64,000 nucleotides of DNA from Actinomycetospora sp. NBRC 106375 (GCF_030269665.1 NZ_BSTS01000017.1:1-64000), one strand, 5' to 3'; shown: positions 1 through 11,376, counted from the stretch's first letter. Numbers and translations are program-made. The notes: generated from the letters alone by a model not told the origin.

Positions 1-146
1 GCCTGCCGAAGCACCTCGACGAGAAGGTCGCGAAGGTCCACGTCGAGGCGCTGGGCGCCGAGCTGACCAAGCTCACGAAGGACCAGGCCGAGTACATCGG
101 CGTGGACGTCGAGGGCCCGTACAAGCCGGAGCACTACCGCTACTAG
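1..146 (+). CDS. sahH: adenosylhomocysteinase, C-terminal end (5' truncated by window edge)
   Basis: The reading frame starts at base 3 and ends at TAG 144-146, giving the last 47 residues of a protein. The tail contains [19 protein letters not shown] and ends [10 protein letters not shown], the highly conserved C-terminus of S-adenosylhomocysteine hydrolase, whose final Lys and Tyr residues reach into the NAD site of the neighbouring subunit. The enzyme splits S-adenosylhomocysteine into adenosine and homocysteine in the cytoplasmic activated-methyl cycle. sahH immediately before tmk-mtrA-mtrB-lpqB is the arrangement I recall for mycobacteria, which supports the call. Only the C-terminus is visible, so catalytic residues cannot be checked. 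Confidence 0.93.
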   Translation, partial: LPKHLDEKVAKVHVEALGAELTKLTKDQAEYIGVDVEGPYKPEHYRY

Positions 147-240
147 TCAGCCGCGGCAAGCGGATGCGGTCGTCAGCGGCTCCTTCGTCGCCGCTGCCCA
201 CCGATCCGCGCCGCGCGCCGATGGTCGCGTGACGTACTGA

Positions 241-290
241 CCGAAGGGCACCTTCGCTCGATCCCGTCGAGCGAGGGTGCCTTTCGCTCG
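241..290. repeat. inverted repeat downstream of sahH (possible terminator or dispersed palindrome)
   Basis: Arms at 243-261 and 267-285 pair with few mismatches around a 5-nt loop. A smaller palindrome CGAAGG-GCA-CCTTCG lies inside the left arm. It sits about 100 nt after the sahH stop, so it could act as a factor-independent terminator without a U-tract. Related palindromes follow at 321-385 and 466-488, so a dispersed-repeat origin is equally possible. Confidence 0.6.
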
Positions 291-320
291 TTCCGGGCGG
301 CGTGGTCCGCCCGGCCCGGT

Positions 321-385
321 GGAGATCAGGAGCGCTCTGTGCACCTCCTCGGCGCCCCGAGGTGCGTGGTGCGCTCCTGATCTCC
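321..385. repeat. 65-bp interrupted palindrome (dispersed repeat copy 1)
   Basis: The outer arms are perfect 15-mers (GGAGATCAGGAGCGC at 321-335, its complement at 371-385). The inner parts also pair (GCACCTC with GAGGTGC). The same outer GAGATCAGG...TGATC and inner GTGCACC...GGTGC layout recurs at 54201-54267, so this looks like a repeat family and not a gene-specific site. No coding potential is evident here. Confidence 0.65.
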
Positions 386-465
386 GCGAGCGCGAGCGGT
401 CGCGCGCGGACGCCGTCCCCACGACCGAGGCCCGTTCCGGCGACGGCGCCCCACGCCCGTCTCGT

Positions 466-488
466 CGAGCGAAGGTGCCCTTCGCTCG
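466..488. repeat. perfect hairpin CGAGCGAAGG-TGC-CCTTCGCTCG
   Basis: Ten-base arms with a 3-nt loop. The core is the same as the small palindrome inside 241-290 (CGAAGG-GCA-CCTTCG in the opposite orientation). It ends 20 nt before the proposed tmk -10 element. The rest of the 147-520 gap holds no gene that I can see. Confidence 0.6.
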
Positions 489-508
489 GACCGCACGGGG
501 CCGCCGCA

Positions 509-514
509 TAGGGT
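509..514 (+). promoter_or_regulatory. -10 element TAGGGT for leaderless tmk
   Basis: TAGGGT ends 6 nt before GTG 521, the spacing expected if transcription starts at the first base of the start codon. No clear -35 hexamer was found and there is no Shine-Dalgarno sequence before 521, which fits a leaderless mRNA. Confidence 0.45.
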
Positions 515-520
515 TCCGTC

Positions 521-1237
521 GTGGGCGCGATGGTGGCCGTCGAGGGGCTCGACGGGGCGGGGAAGGCGACGCTGGTCGCGGCGCTCGCGGACGCTGCCCG
601 CCGCCGGGGCGCGACGGTCGCGACGCACGCGTTCCCGCGCTACGACGCCGACGTGCACGCCGGCCTGGCCGGCGAGGCGCTGCACGGTCGGCACGGCGAC
701 CTCCGCGATTCGGTGCACGCCATGGCGGTCCTGTTCGCCCTCGACCGTGCGGGCGCCGCCGAGGACCTGCGCACCGCGCGCGCCACCCACGACCTCGTGC
801 TCGTCGACCGCTACGTCGCCTCCAACGCGGCCTACGGCGCCGCCCGGTGCGGCGAGGACGTCGACGGCGCGTTCGTGGCCTGGGTCCGCGCGCTGGAGGT
901 GGAGCGGTTCGGGGTGCCGGCGCCGGACGCGCAGGTGCTCGTGCGGGTCCCGGGGGAGCTCGCCGCGCGGCGTGTCCGCGACCGCGCCGCGGCCGACCCG
1001 ACGCGTACTCCGGACGGGTACGAGTCCGACGCGGCGCTGCAGGCGCGATGTGCGGATCTGTACGACCAGCTCGTCGATCGGACATGGCTGGCGCCCTGGG
1101 CGGTCGTCGACGCGGGCGAGGGGCACGAAGCACTCACCCGGACGGCGGAGTCGCTGGTGGCGGAACGCCTGATCAGCGGCCTGTCCGGCGACATTGCCCC
1201 CGGATCGTCGGTGAGAAGTGACACCATTGAGACATGA
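521..1237 (+). CDS. tmk: thymidylate kinase
   Basis: Predicted dTMP kinase of 238 residues, phosphorylating dTMP to dTDP in cytosolic DNA precursor synthesis. The N-terminus VAVEGLDGAGKATL is the family's P-loop; note Ala where most P-loops have Ser/Thr after Lys (GKAT). DR(Y)VASNAAYG is the nucleotide-binding DRY-type motif, and an arginine-rich lid region follows (RRVRDRAAADPTRTPDGYE). The length fits actinobacterial Tmk. GTG 521 was chosen because of the leaderless -10 spacing; ATG 530 is an alternative. The stop overlaps the mtrA start in ATGA (1234-1237), implying translational coupling, and tmk-mtrA linkage is the same in mycobacteria. Confidence 0.9.
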   Translation: MGAMVAVEGLDGAGKATLVAALADAARRRGATVATHAFPRYDADVHAGLAGEALHGRHGDLRDSVHAMAVLFALDRAGAAEDLRTARATHDLVLVDRYVASNAAYGAARCGEDVDGAFVAWVRALEVERFGVPAPDAQVLVRVPGELAARRVRDRAAADPTRTPDGYESDAALQARCADLYDQLVDRTWLAPWAVVDAGEGHEALTRTAESLVAERLISGLSGDIAPGSSVRSDTIET

Positions 1238-1911
1238 GCTCGCGAATCCTCGTGGTCGACGACGATGCCTCGCTGGCGGAGATGCTGACGATCGTCCTCG
1301 AGGGCGAGGGCTTCGAGACGACGGTCGTCGGCGACGGCTCCTCCGCGCTGCCCGCCCTGCGCGAGAACTCGCCGGACCTCGTCCTGCTGGATCTCATGCT
1401 CCCGGGGATGAACGGCATCGACGTGTGCCGGGCGATCCGGGCGGAGTCCGGGGTGCCGGTGGTCATGCTGACCGCCAAGACCGACACGGTCGACGTGGTG
1501 CTGGGGCTGGAGTCCGGCGCCGACGACTACGTGGTCAAGCCGTTCAAGCCCAAGGAGCTGGTGGCGCGCATCCGGGCGCGGCTGCGCCAGTTCCCGTCCG
1601 AGCCCGCCGAGCAGATGCAGGTCGGCGACGTGACGATCGACGTCCCGGCGCACCAGGTGCGTCGCGACGGGCGCACGATCCCGCTCACGCCGCTGGAGTT
1701 CGACCTGCTGGTGGCGCTCGCCCGCAAGCCGCGGCAGGTGTTCACCCGCGAGGTGCTGCTCGAGCAGGTGTGGGGCTACCGCCACGCGGCGGACACGCGG
1801 CTGGTCAACGTGCACGTCCAGCGGCTGCGCTCGAAGGTGGAGGTCGACCCGGAGCACCCCGAGGTCGTGCTGACCGTCCGCGGGGTGGGGTACAAGGCCG
1901 GCCCACCCTGA
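1234..1911 (+). CDS. mtrA: two-component response regulator MtrA (OmpR family)
   Basis: A 225-residue OmpR/PhoB-type regulator. The receiver domain covers about residues 4-115, with the acidic pair DDD at 9-11, phospho-acceptor Asp53 in LVLLDLMLPG, Thr80 in MLTAK and Lys102 in YVVKPF. The winged-helix effector domain fills roughly 125-225 (LTPLEFDLLVALARKPRQVF, then VWGYRHAADTRLVNVH and a GVGYK wing). MtrA is the essential actinobacterial regulator of cell-wall hydrolases, replication-linked genes and osmotic response. The start ATG 1234 lies in the tmk stop, and mtrB begins 17 nt downstream after a GGAGGA ribosome-binding site, so tmk-mtrA-mtrB-lpqB probably form one operon. Confidence 0.96.
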   Translation: MSSRILVVDDDASLAEMLTIVLEGEGFETTVVGDGSSALPALRENSPDLVLLDLMLPGMNGIDVCRAIRAESGVPVVMLTAKTDTVDVVLGLESGADDYVVKPFKPKELVARIRARLRQFPSEPAEQMQVGDVTIDVPAHQVRRDGRTIPLTPLEFDLLVALARKPRQVFTREVLLEQVWGYRHAADTRLVNVHVQRLRSKVEVDPEHPEVVLTVRGVGYKAGPP

Positions 1912-1927
1912 TCCGGAGGAGCCCGCC

Positions 1928-4126
1928 GTGACGGGCCTGGTCACGGGCCTGCGCCTTCGCCTCGACCGGTTCGTCGCCGAGCGGACCGGCCAGGTCCGCG
2001 TGCTGTGGCGACGCTCCATGCAGTTGCGCGTGGTGCTCTCGACGCTCGCGATGTCGATCGTCGTGGTGGCGGTGCTCGGGCTCGTGCTGCAGACCCAGAT
2101 CGCCGACCGGCTCGTCCAGGGCAAGGAGCAGGCGGCACTCATCCAGGCCGACATCTCCCGCCAGGCCCTCGAGCGCGACCTCGCCCGCATCGACCCCGAC
2201 CGCGACGGCGCCCAGGCCGTGCTCGACGACGTCCTCGACCGCCTGTCCACGAGCGGGCAGGACGCCGAGGCGCGCGGCAACGACCCGGCCAGCGACGCCG
2301 GCGCGTTCGACGCCGTGCTCATCGCGGGCTCGGACACCGTCGGCGCGGTCCCCGGTGCCCTGCCGACCGTGCCGGACGGGCGCAACGTCGAGGTCAGCGC
2401 CGGGCCGGCCCAGGTCATCCCGCCCCAGCTGCGCGCCCCGGTGCTGCAGGGCTTCCTCGCCACGAAGTACCTGACCGTGGCGTCGTCGGGCCAGGCGGCG
2501 CCGGTCCCGACGCTCGTCGTCGGCCAGCCGGTGCGCACCGCCGGGCGGAACCTGCAGCTCTACCTGCTCTTCCCGCTGTCGGCCGAGCAGCGCACCCTCG
2601 CTCTGGTCCAGAGCACGCTCGCCCTCGCGGCCGGAGTGCTGCTCGTGCTGCTGGCGGGCATCTCGTCGGTGGTGACGCGCCAGGTCGTGCGGCCGGTGCG
2701 CCAGGCCGCCGACGTCGCCGAACGCTTCGCCGACGGCCACCTCGACGAACGGATGCCGGTGCACGGCGACGACGAGGTCGCACGCCTCGCGGAGTCGTAC
2801 AACGAGATGGCGGCGAGCATCCAGTCGCAGATCCGCCAGCTCGAGGAGTTCGGGGCGCTGCAGCGTCGGTTCACCTCCGACGTCAGCCACGAGCTGCGCA
2901 CGCCGCTGACCACCGTGCGGATGGCCGCCGAGGTGCTGCACGCCCAGGTCGACCCCGGCGACGCGATGGCGACGCGGTCGGCGCAGCTGCTGGTCGACGA
3001 GCTCGACCGCTTCGAGGGCCTGCTCGGCGACCTCCTGGAGATCAGCCGTCTCGACGCCGGCATGGCGGAGCTGGGCCTCGACCTCGTCGACGTCGGCGCG
3101 GTCGTGCGCCGGGCCGCGGAGACCGTGCGCCACCTCGTCGAGGAGACCGGGACGCCGCTGCTGCTCGACCTGGGTGACCAGGACGGCGAGCAGGTGCTCG
3201 CCGAGGTCGACCCGCGGCGGGTCGAGCGCATCCTGCGCAACCTGCTCGCGAACGCCATCGACCACGGCGAGGGCCGGCCGATCGAGGTGCGCCTGGCCGC
3301 GGACGACGGCGCGCTGGCGGTCGTCGTGCGCGACCACGGCGTCGGCCTCAAGCCCGGCGAGGCCGGGCTCGTGTTCAACCGGTTCTGGCGTGCCGACCCG
3401 TCGCGCCAGCGTCGCAGCGGCGGCACCGGGCTCGGCCTGGCGATCAGCCTCGAGGACGCCCGGCTGCACGGCGGCTGGCTGCAGGCCTGGGGCGAGGTCG
3501 ACCGCGGCGCGGTGTTCCGCCTGACCCTCCCGCTGCGCCACGGCGAGCGCCTGCGCACCAGCCCCCTGCCCCTGCTGCCCGTCGCCGCGGCGCCCGCGGC
3601 CGCGGAACCCGGCATCCGCGACGGCGCGGCCACCGCCGGGACCGCGATGCCGCCCCTGGCCGAGGACGCCGACGAGACCGACGAGGCGGAGGGAGCCACG
3701 AGAGCCGACGAGATCGACGACCTGGACCGGGTCCACGACCTCGAGGACCTCGAGGGTCTCGACGACCTCGAGGGTCTGGACGATCTCGACGCGGTGGACG
3801 ATCTCGACGCGGTGGACGATCTCGACGCGGTGGACGATCTCGACGCGGTGGACGATCTCGACGCGGTGGACGACGTGGACGGTGTCGACGCCCACCGCGG
3901 AGCCGACCGCGACACGGCGGACGGCCGCGCCACGCCCGGCGAACGCGCGACGGCCGACGACCTCGACACGACCGACGGCCGCGCCACGACCGATGTCCGC
4001 GACACCGCCGGCGGCGACGACGCGACCGACGAGCGCGACACCGCCGGTGCGTCCGGCCGCCGCTCCGGCACGGACGTCCCGGCGCCGTCGCCGCCGTCCG
4101 ATCCCGGCTCGTCGGTGGTCCGGTGA
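1928..4126 (+). CDS. mtrB: sensor histidine kinase MtrB with long acidic repetitive tail
   Basis: Membrane sensor kinase partner of MtrA, 732 residues. TM1 is near residues 36-60 (VVLSTLAMSIVVVAVLGLVL), an extracytoplasmic domain follows, then TM2 near 225-250 (STLALAAGVLLVLLAGI) and HAMP. The HisKA domain contains SDVSHELRTPLTTV with phospho-His321. The ATPase has the N-box (NLLANAIDHGEG), G1 (DHGVGLK) and G2 (GGTGLGLAIS). After about residue 540 comes a roughly 190-residue Asp/Thr/Ala-rich tail including five exact DLDAVD repeats; I recall mycobacterial MtrB as near 570 residues, so the tail is a lineage-specific expansion. The GTG start follows GGAGGA. The stop overlaps the lpqB GTG (4123-4126). 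Confidence 0.94.
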   Translation: MTGLVTGLRLRLDRFVAERTGQVRVLWRRSMQLRVVLSTLAMSIVVVAVLGLVLQTQIADRLVQGKEQAALIQADISRQALERDLARIDPDRDGAQAVLDDVLDRLSTSGQDAEARGNDPASDAGAFDAVLIAGSDTVGAVPGALPTVPDGRNVEVSAGPAQVIPPQLRAPVLQGFLATKYLTVASSGQAAPVPTLVVGQPVRTAGRNLQLYLLFPLSAEQRTLALVQSTLALAAGVLLVLLAGISSVVTRQVVRPVRQAADVAERFADGHLDERMPVHGDDEVARLAESYNEMAASIQSQIRQLEEFGALQRRFTSDVSHELRTPLTTVRMAAEVLHAQVDPGDAMATRSAQLLVDELDRFEGLLGDLLEISRLDAGMAELGLDLVDVGAVVRRAAETVRHLVEETGTPLLLDLGDQDGEQVLAEVDPRRVERILRNLLANAIDHGEGRPIEVRLAADDGALAVVVRDHGVGLKPGEAGLVFNRFWRADPSRQRRSGGTGLGLAISLEDARLHGGWLQAWGEVDRGAVFRLTLPLRHGERLRTSPLPLLPVAAAPAAAEPGIRDGAATAGTAMPPLAEDADETDEAEGATRADEIDDLDRVHDLEDLEGLDDLEGLDDLDAVDDLDAVDDLDAVDDLDAVDDLDAVDDVDGVDAHRGADRDTADGRATPGERATADDLDTTDGRATTDVRDTAGGDDATDERDTAGASGRRSGTDVPAPSPPSDPGSSVVR
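3746..3871 (+). repeat. 18-bp tandem repeat inside mtrB
   Basis: Five identical 18-bp units (GATCTCGACGCGGTGGAC) run from 3782 to 3871, preceded by two diverged units (GACCTCGAGGGTCT-type) from about 3746. They encode repeated DLDAVD, extending the cytoplasmic tail of MtrB with acidic residues. Exact DNA identity between units suggests recent slippage or unequal crossing-over. Confidence 0.9.
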
Positions 4127-5955
4127 CGCGCCCCCGGACGATCGGGCGGCTGCTGCCGGCACTGCTGCTGGCGCTCGTGCTGGGCGCCGGGTGCGCGTCG
4201 GTGCCCGGGTCGTCGGACGTCACCGTGCTGCGCCGGGTCGGCGACGCCGCCGAGCCGACCGCCCCGCCCGGTCCGGCGCGCAACGCGGGCCCGCTGGAGA
4301 CCGTGCGCGGGTGGGTCCTGGCGTCCGGCGCGACGGCCGAGCGCCACCAGGCCGCCCGCGCCTTCCTCACGCCCGCCGCGGCCGGCACGTGGGACGACGG
4401 CGCGGCCCCGATCGTCGTCAACGACCAGGTGGACACGGTGTTCACGGACCGCCCGGTCCCTGCCGGCGAGTCGACCGTGCGGATCCGCGCGACCGCGCTC
4501 GGCGTGCTCACCCCGGAGGGCGTCTTCGTGGCCGGCGTCCGTCAGGTCGAGATCGACGTGGGCCTCACCGAGCAGAACGGCCAGTGGCGCATCTCGTCGC
4601 TGCCGACCGGGACGATCGTGCGGCGCTCCGACCTGCGGGCCAGCACCCGTCCGGTGCGCACCTGGTTCCTCGACCCCCAGCACGACGCCCCCGTCTCCGA
4701 CCCCCGCTACCTCGCGACCAGCCCGGCGCGGTCGGTGCCCACGCGCGCGCTGCAGTACCTGTTCGCGGGGCCGTCGGAGTCGCTGGCCGGCGCCGCGGTC
4801 AGCGCCCTGCCGGTCGGCACCACGCTGCGCTCCGACGTCACGACCACCGCGGAGGGCGCCGCGGTGGTCGACCTGTCCCGGACCGGGGCCCTCGACGACC
4901 CGCGACGCCGCGAGATCGCCCAGCAGGTGACGCTGACCCTGGCCGGGATCGGCGTCTCGCGGGTGCGCCTGCTCGTCGACGGCGCGCCGTTGCTGCCCGC
5001 GACGCCCGAGGTCAACGTCACCGACGCGCTGGCGGGGCTCCCGCCGGAGGTCGCGACGCGCCCCGACCTGCCGCTCGACCCGGTCGTGGGCGGGCCGGAG
5101 GAGTCCGACGTCCCCGTGCTCGTCGCCGACGACGGGGCCCTGCGGCTGCTCTCGGGCGAGCCCGCGGGCGGGCCGGCCGGACGCGGCACCTACCGCGCGG
5201 TCTCCGCGTCGGCGAGCGACGAGGGCGAGGTGGCGGTGGTGGCCGAGGACGGGGGCGCCACCGACCCGTCCGCGCGGCGGGCCCGCCTGCTCACCGGCCC
5301 CGGCGGCTCGGAGCTCACGCCGAGCGGGATCGAGGGACGCTCGATCGCGCGTCCGTCGTGGACCCCGGACGGCACCGAGGTCTGGTCGGTGGTCGACTCG
5401 ACGACCGTCGTCCGCGCCGTCCGCGAGCGTCCCGGGAGCCCGGTGCGTCCCCAGGCCGTGGACGCCTCCGGGCTCGCCGCCGCCGGGGTCGCCGCGCCGC
5501 CGGGGTCGCCGGGGACGCTGTCCGCGCTGCGCGTCTCGCCGGACGGGGCGCGGGCCGCGATCGTCGCCGGGGGTCGGGTCCTGGTGGCCGCGATCGCCCG
5601 CGACGGTGTCGGCGGGGCGCGCCTGGGCTCGGTCACGGAGCTGCGTCCCGGGGCCCTCGACCAGGTCCTCGACGTCGGCTGGACGCGCACCGACCAGCTC
5701 GTCGCGGTCGGCAACCGGGCCGACCGCCCGGTGACGCTCGTGTCGGTCGACGGCCTCGACCTCGAGTCGCTCCCGACCACCAACCTGACCCCTCCGGTGA
5801 CCGCCGTCGCCGCCCGCCCGGGCCGCCCGCTGGTGGTGGCCGACCAGGGCGGCACCTGGACCCTGCCCCTCGGTGGGGGGAGCGCCTCCGGCGGCGACGT
5901 GTGGCAGGCCGTGTCCGGTTTCGGCTCCGGGACGGTGCCGGCGTACCCCGGCTGA
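4123..5955 (+). CDS. lpqB: lipoprotein LpqB
   Basis: A 610-residue exported lipoprotein that acts with MtrAB; in mycobacteria LpqB binds the MtrB extracytoplasmic domain and modulates MtrA phosphorylation. The N-terminus is basic (TRPRTIGR), then hydrophobic (LLPALLLALVLG) and ends in the lipobox LGAGC, so lipid attachment at Cys24 is expected. A GerMN-like domain covers about residues 190-300 (TRALQYLFAGPSESLAGAAVSALP...), and a beta-propeller-like LpqB domain follows. GTG 4123 overlaps the mtrB stop by four bases, so translation is probably coupled. The gene closes the tmk-mtrA-mtrB-lpqB operon. Confidence 0.94.
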   Translation: MTRPRTIGRLLPALLLALVLGAGCASVPGSSDVTVLRRVGDAAEPTAPPGPARNAGPLETVRGWVLASGATAERHQAARAFLTPAAAGTWDDGAAPIVVNDQVDTVFTDRPVPAGESTVRIRATALGVLTPEGVFVAGVRQVEIDVGLTEQNGQWRISSLPTGTIVRRSDLRASTRPVRTWFLDPQHDAPVSDPRYLATSPARSVPTRALQYLFAGPSESLAGAAVSALPVGTTLRSDVTTTAEGAAVVDLSRTGALDDPRRREIAQQVTLTLAGIGVSRVRLLVDGAPLLPATPEVNVTDALAGLPPEVATRPDLPLDPVVGGPEESDVPVLVADDGALRLLSGEPAGGPAGRGTYRAVSASASDEGEVAVVAEDGGATDPSARRARLLTGPGGSELTPSGIEGRSIARPSWTPDGTEVWSVVDSTTVVRAVRERPGSPVRPQAVDASGLAAAGVAAPPGSPGTLSALRVSPDGARAAIVAGGRVLVAAIARDGVGGARLGSVTELRPGALDQVLDVGWTRTDQLVAVGNRADRPVTLVSVDGLDLESLPTTNLTPPVTAVAARPGRPLVVADQGGTWTLPLGGGSASGGDVWQAVSGFGSGTVPAYPG

Positions 5956-6035
5956 CCCGACCCGCCGACCCGACCCGCTGACCCGACCCGCTGGCCCGAC
6001 CCGCTGGCCCGAAACCCCCGACCCGGCCCGACCCG
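5956..6035 (+). repeat. tandem GACCCGACCCGCTG-type repeat after lpqB
   Basis: Directly after the lpqB stop the sequence cycles through near-identical units (GACCCGACCCGCTGACC, then GGCCCGACCCGCTGGCCC) for about 80 bp. No hairpin or reading frame explains it. The remaining bases to the comF start (6036-6128) are GC-rich, with no further feature seen. Confidence 0.7.
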
Positions 6036-6128
6036 CTGGGCCGTCCGCCGTCCCCATCCGCCGGATGCGTCCCCAGGGTCCGGGGCCGGTCCTGGCCCCG
6101 CCGAGGTCCGCGGCGTGAGGCTGGGCGC

Positions 6129-6911
6129 GTGCACCCGCGTCACCGTCTCGGTCCCGCGTTCCTCGCCCTGGCCGACCTGCTCCTGCCCGCCCCGTGCGCG
6201 GGGTGCGGCGAGGCGGGCGAGCGCTGGTGCGGACGCTGTCGCGACCGCTGGCGGAGCCCGGGGCTCCTCGACCTGCCGGGGCTCCCGCCGGTCCTGGCGC
6301 TCGCGCCCTACGCGGGCAGCGCGCGCGCGGTGCTCCTGTCCTACAAGGAGCGCGGGCGCCGCGAGCTCGCCCGTCCGCTCGCGGGTCTGGTCGCCGCGGC
6401 GCTGCGCGAGGGCGAGGTCCCGCCGGCCGCGCTCGTGCCCGCACCCTCCCGGCCGGCGGCGGCCCGGGCACGCGGGGGCGACCACGTGCTGCGCCTCGCG
6501 CGGGCGGTGGTGGCGAGGTCCGGGACCTCGGGCGCCGAGGTGCCCGCCGACGGGTCGAGCCCCGCGGCGCCGCGTCTCCCGTGCGTGTCCCGCGCGCTCG
6601 CACTGGGTCGGCGCGCCGCGGACGCCGTGGGCCTCGACGCCGCGGCCCGGGCGGACAACCTCGCGCGCCACCTGCGCCTGCGTCCCCGGGGCCTGCCGCC
6701 GCCCGGCTGCGCGGTGGCGCTGCTCGACGACGTCCTGACGACCGGGGCGACCGCGCGGGCCGCGACCGCGCTGCTCGCCGCCGCGGGCCGGCCGGTGGAC
6801 GTGGTCGTGGTGCTCACCGTGGCCGACCCCCGGGCGCGCACCTCACTCGTCCGGGTGGGGAGTCGCCTGCCGGGTGGGTCTCACCCGCGCGGAGTCCGTG
6901 ACGGCCGGTGA
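6129..6911 (+). CDS. ComF-family phosphoribosyltransferase-like protein
   Basis: A 260-residue ComF-like protein. The N-terminus carries a cysteine cluster (CAGCGEAGERWCGRC) resembling the zinc-binding element of ComF/GntX proteins. A type-I phosphoribosyltransferase fold follows, ending in the PRPP motif VALLDDVLTTGATA at about residues 198-211. ComF is a competence factor in Bacillus, but its homologues are widespread in non-competent actinobacteria, where the role is unclear, so I assign only the family. Position between lpqB and hpf/secA is conserved with mycobacteria (Rv3242c locus, from memory). GTG 6129 gives the full N-terminus; there is no strong ribosome-binding site. Confidence 0.85.
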   Translation: MHPRHRLGPAFLALADLLLPAPCAGCGEAGERWCGRCRDRWRSPGLLDLPGLPPVLALAPYAGSARAVLLSYKERGRRELARPLAGLVAAALREGEVPPAALVPAPSRPAAARARGGDHVLRLARAVVARSGTSGAEVPADGSSPAAPRLPCVSRALALGRRAADAVGLDAAARADNLARHLRLRPRGLPPPGCAVALLDDVLTTGATARAATALLAAAGRPVDVVVVLTVADPRARTSLVRVGSRLPGGSHPRGVRDGR

Positions 6912-6984
6912 CCGATCCGGTCGGGTGTCGTCCGAGGGACGCCATCGGGCAGATCGGACCTACCGCGGGAACGGTCGGAGTCAC

Positions 6985-6990
6985 TACGGT
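6985..6990 (+). promoter_or_regulatory. -10 element TACGGT upstream of hpf
   Basis: TACGGT lies in CACTACGGTGACG, about 140 nt before the hpf start, so transcription would begin near 6997 and leave a leader of about 130 nt. A GTG-initiated frame opens at 7011 within that leader but runs on into other genes' frames, so I do not call it a gene. No convincing -35 was seen. Confidence 0.35.
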
Positions 6991-7128
6991 GACGCCCACA
7001 TCCTGAGTCGGTGAACGACAGGAGGCGCGAACGTCGCAGTTCACGCGGTCTGGCTCCCGGCGAGGACATGGACGCCCTCCACCGGTGCACCGGGCCGCGC
7101 AACGTGTCCCCCAACCGGGAGGTCGTCA

Positions 7129-7794
7129 ATGGAGATCGTTCTCTGTGGACGCAACGTCGAGGTCCCCGATCACTTCCGCGAGCACACGGCCGACAAGCTG
7201 GCCCGGCTCGAGCGCTACGACTACAAGATCATGAGGCTGGAGGTCCAGCTCTCCCACGAGCCGAACCCCCGCCGGTCGAAGAACTGTCAGCGCGTCGAGA
7301 TCACGGGCCGTGGACGCGGCCCCGTCGTCCGCGGCGAGGGCTGTTCCGCCGACTTCTACTGCGCGCTCGACCAGGCCGTGGCCCGTCTCGAGGCCCGTCT
7401 GCGCCGCGCGCACGACCGTCGTCGCGTGAGCCACGGCCGGCGCGTGCCGGTGTCGGTGGCGCGGGCACTCGGGGGGATCGCGTCCCCGGAGACGCCGACC
7501 GAGTCCGCGGCCGCCGCCGCGACCGATCTGCTCGAGCGGGAGCTCGCCGAGCAGCCGTGGTCGGTGGACGTCCCCGCGGCCCGCGAACCCGCCGAGGACA
7601 CCGACGAGTACCTCCCGGGCCAGATCGTGCGGCACAAGGAGCACGACGCGATCCCGATGACGGTGGACGACGCCCTCTCCCAGATGGAGCTCGTCGGCCA
7701 CGACTTCTTCCTGTTCTCCGACAAGGCCACCGGGCGCCCGAGCGTCGTGTACCGCCGCCACGGCTACGCGTACGGCGTCATCGCCCTGGTCTGA
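7129..7794 (+). CDS. hpf: ribosome hibernation-promoting factor, long form
   Basis: A 221-residue long-type HPF (HPF/RaiA family). The N-terminal S30AE domain (about residues 1-115: [30 protein letters not shown]...) binds the 30S decoding centre. A variable linker follows. The C-terminal domain (about 160-221: [20 protein letters not shown]...[20 protein letters not shown]) mediates the dimer contact that pairs 70S ribosomes into 100S particles in stationary phase or hypoxia. ATG 7129 is preceded by GGGAGG at good spacing. The gene lies upstream of secA on the same strand, with a hairpin between them at 7804-7827. Confidence 0.95.
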   Translation: MEIVLCGRNVEVPDHFREHTADKLARLERYDYKIMRLEVQLSHEPNPRRSKNCQRVEITGRGRGPVVRGEGCSADFYCALDQAVARLEARLRRAHDRRRVSHGRRVPVSVARALGGIASPETPTESAAAAATDLLERELAEQPWSVDVPAAREPAEDTDEYLPGQIVRHKEHDAIPMTVDDALSQMELVGHDFFLFSDKATGRPSVVYRRHGYAYGVIALV

Positions 7795-7803
7795 TCCGTT
7801 CTC

Positions 7804-7827
7804 GTGCCTCCCTCGCGGGAGGGGCAC
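7804..7827 (+). terminator. hairpin terminator after hpf
   Basis: GTGCCTCCC at 7804-7812 pairs with GGGAGGGGCAC at 7817-7827 around a short loop, with a small bulge. It begins 10 nt after the hpf stop and lacks a U-tract, as usual in high-GC actinobacteria. It would separate hpf from the secA promoter. Confidence 0.55.
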
Positions 7828-7860
7828 GCACGCGCGCACAGGGCCCGTCCCCCGAGCACC

Positions 7861-7866
7861 TACGAT
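7861..7866 (+). promoter_or_regulatory. -10 element TACGAT for secA
   Basis: TACGAT follows the hpf hairpin and would start transcription near 7873, leaving a leader of about 70 nt before secA. No clear -35 hexamer was recognised. Confidence 0.4.
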
Positions 7867-7943
7867 GGGGGCGGGCCCGTGCCGGTGCGCGACGCCGGAC
7901 GGCCCATCCGTGGCGCCGACGAAGCACGAGCGAGGTCACCACC

Positions 7944-11264
<3,321 letters not shown>

Positions 11265-11376
11265 CCCGCCTGCTCCGGCTGCGCCGCCGGCTCCGACTGC
11301 GCCGCCGGCTCCGGCTGCACCGCCTGCTCCGGCTGCACCGCCTGCACCACCTGCACCACCTGCACCACCGCCCGCG
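11265..11376. repeat. CTGCNCCNN-type microsatellite between convergent genes
   Basis: From the secA stop to the stop of the opposite gene the sequence is a run of short degenerate units (CTGCTCCGG, CTGCGCCGC, CTGCACCAC and variants), about 110 bp. It would encode PAP-rich or Gln/Val-rich peptide in various frames, but none is attached to a gene start. I see no terminator hairpin in it. Confidence 0.75.

Noticed and set aside
2560..6603. Very long minus-strand open frame of 1347 codons
   Set aside because: It is a high-GC shadow of mtrB and lpqB; composition is Arg/Pro/Gly-rich with no domain, and the plus-strand genes are unambiguous.
7011..7128. GTG-initiated frame in the hpf leader that continues in frame to secA
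   Set aside because: The peptide is low-complexity, the frame runs through hpf as a shadow and reaches secA only by chance; secA's own start is at 7944.
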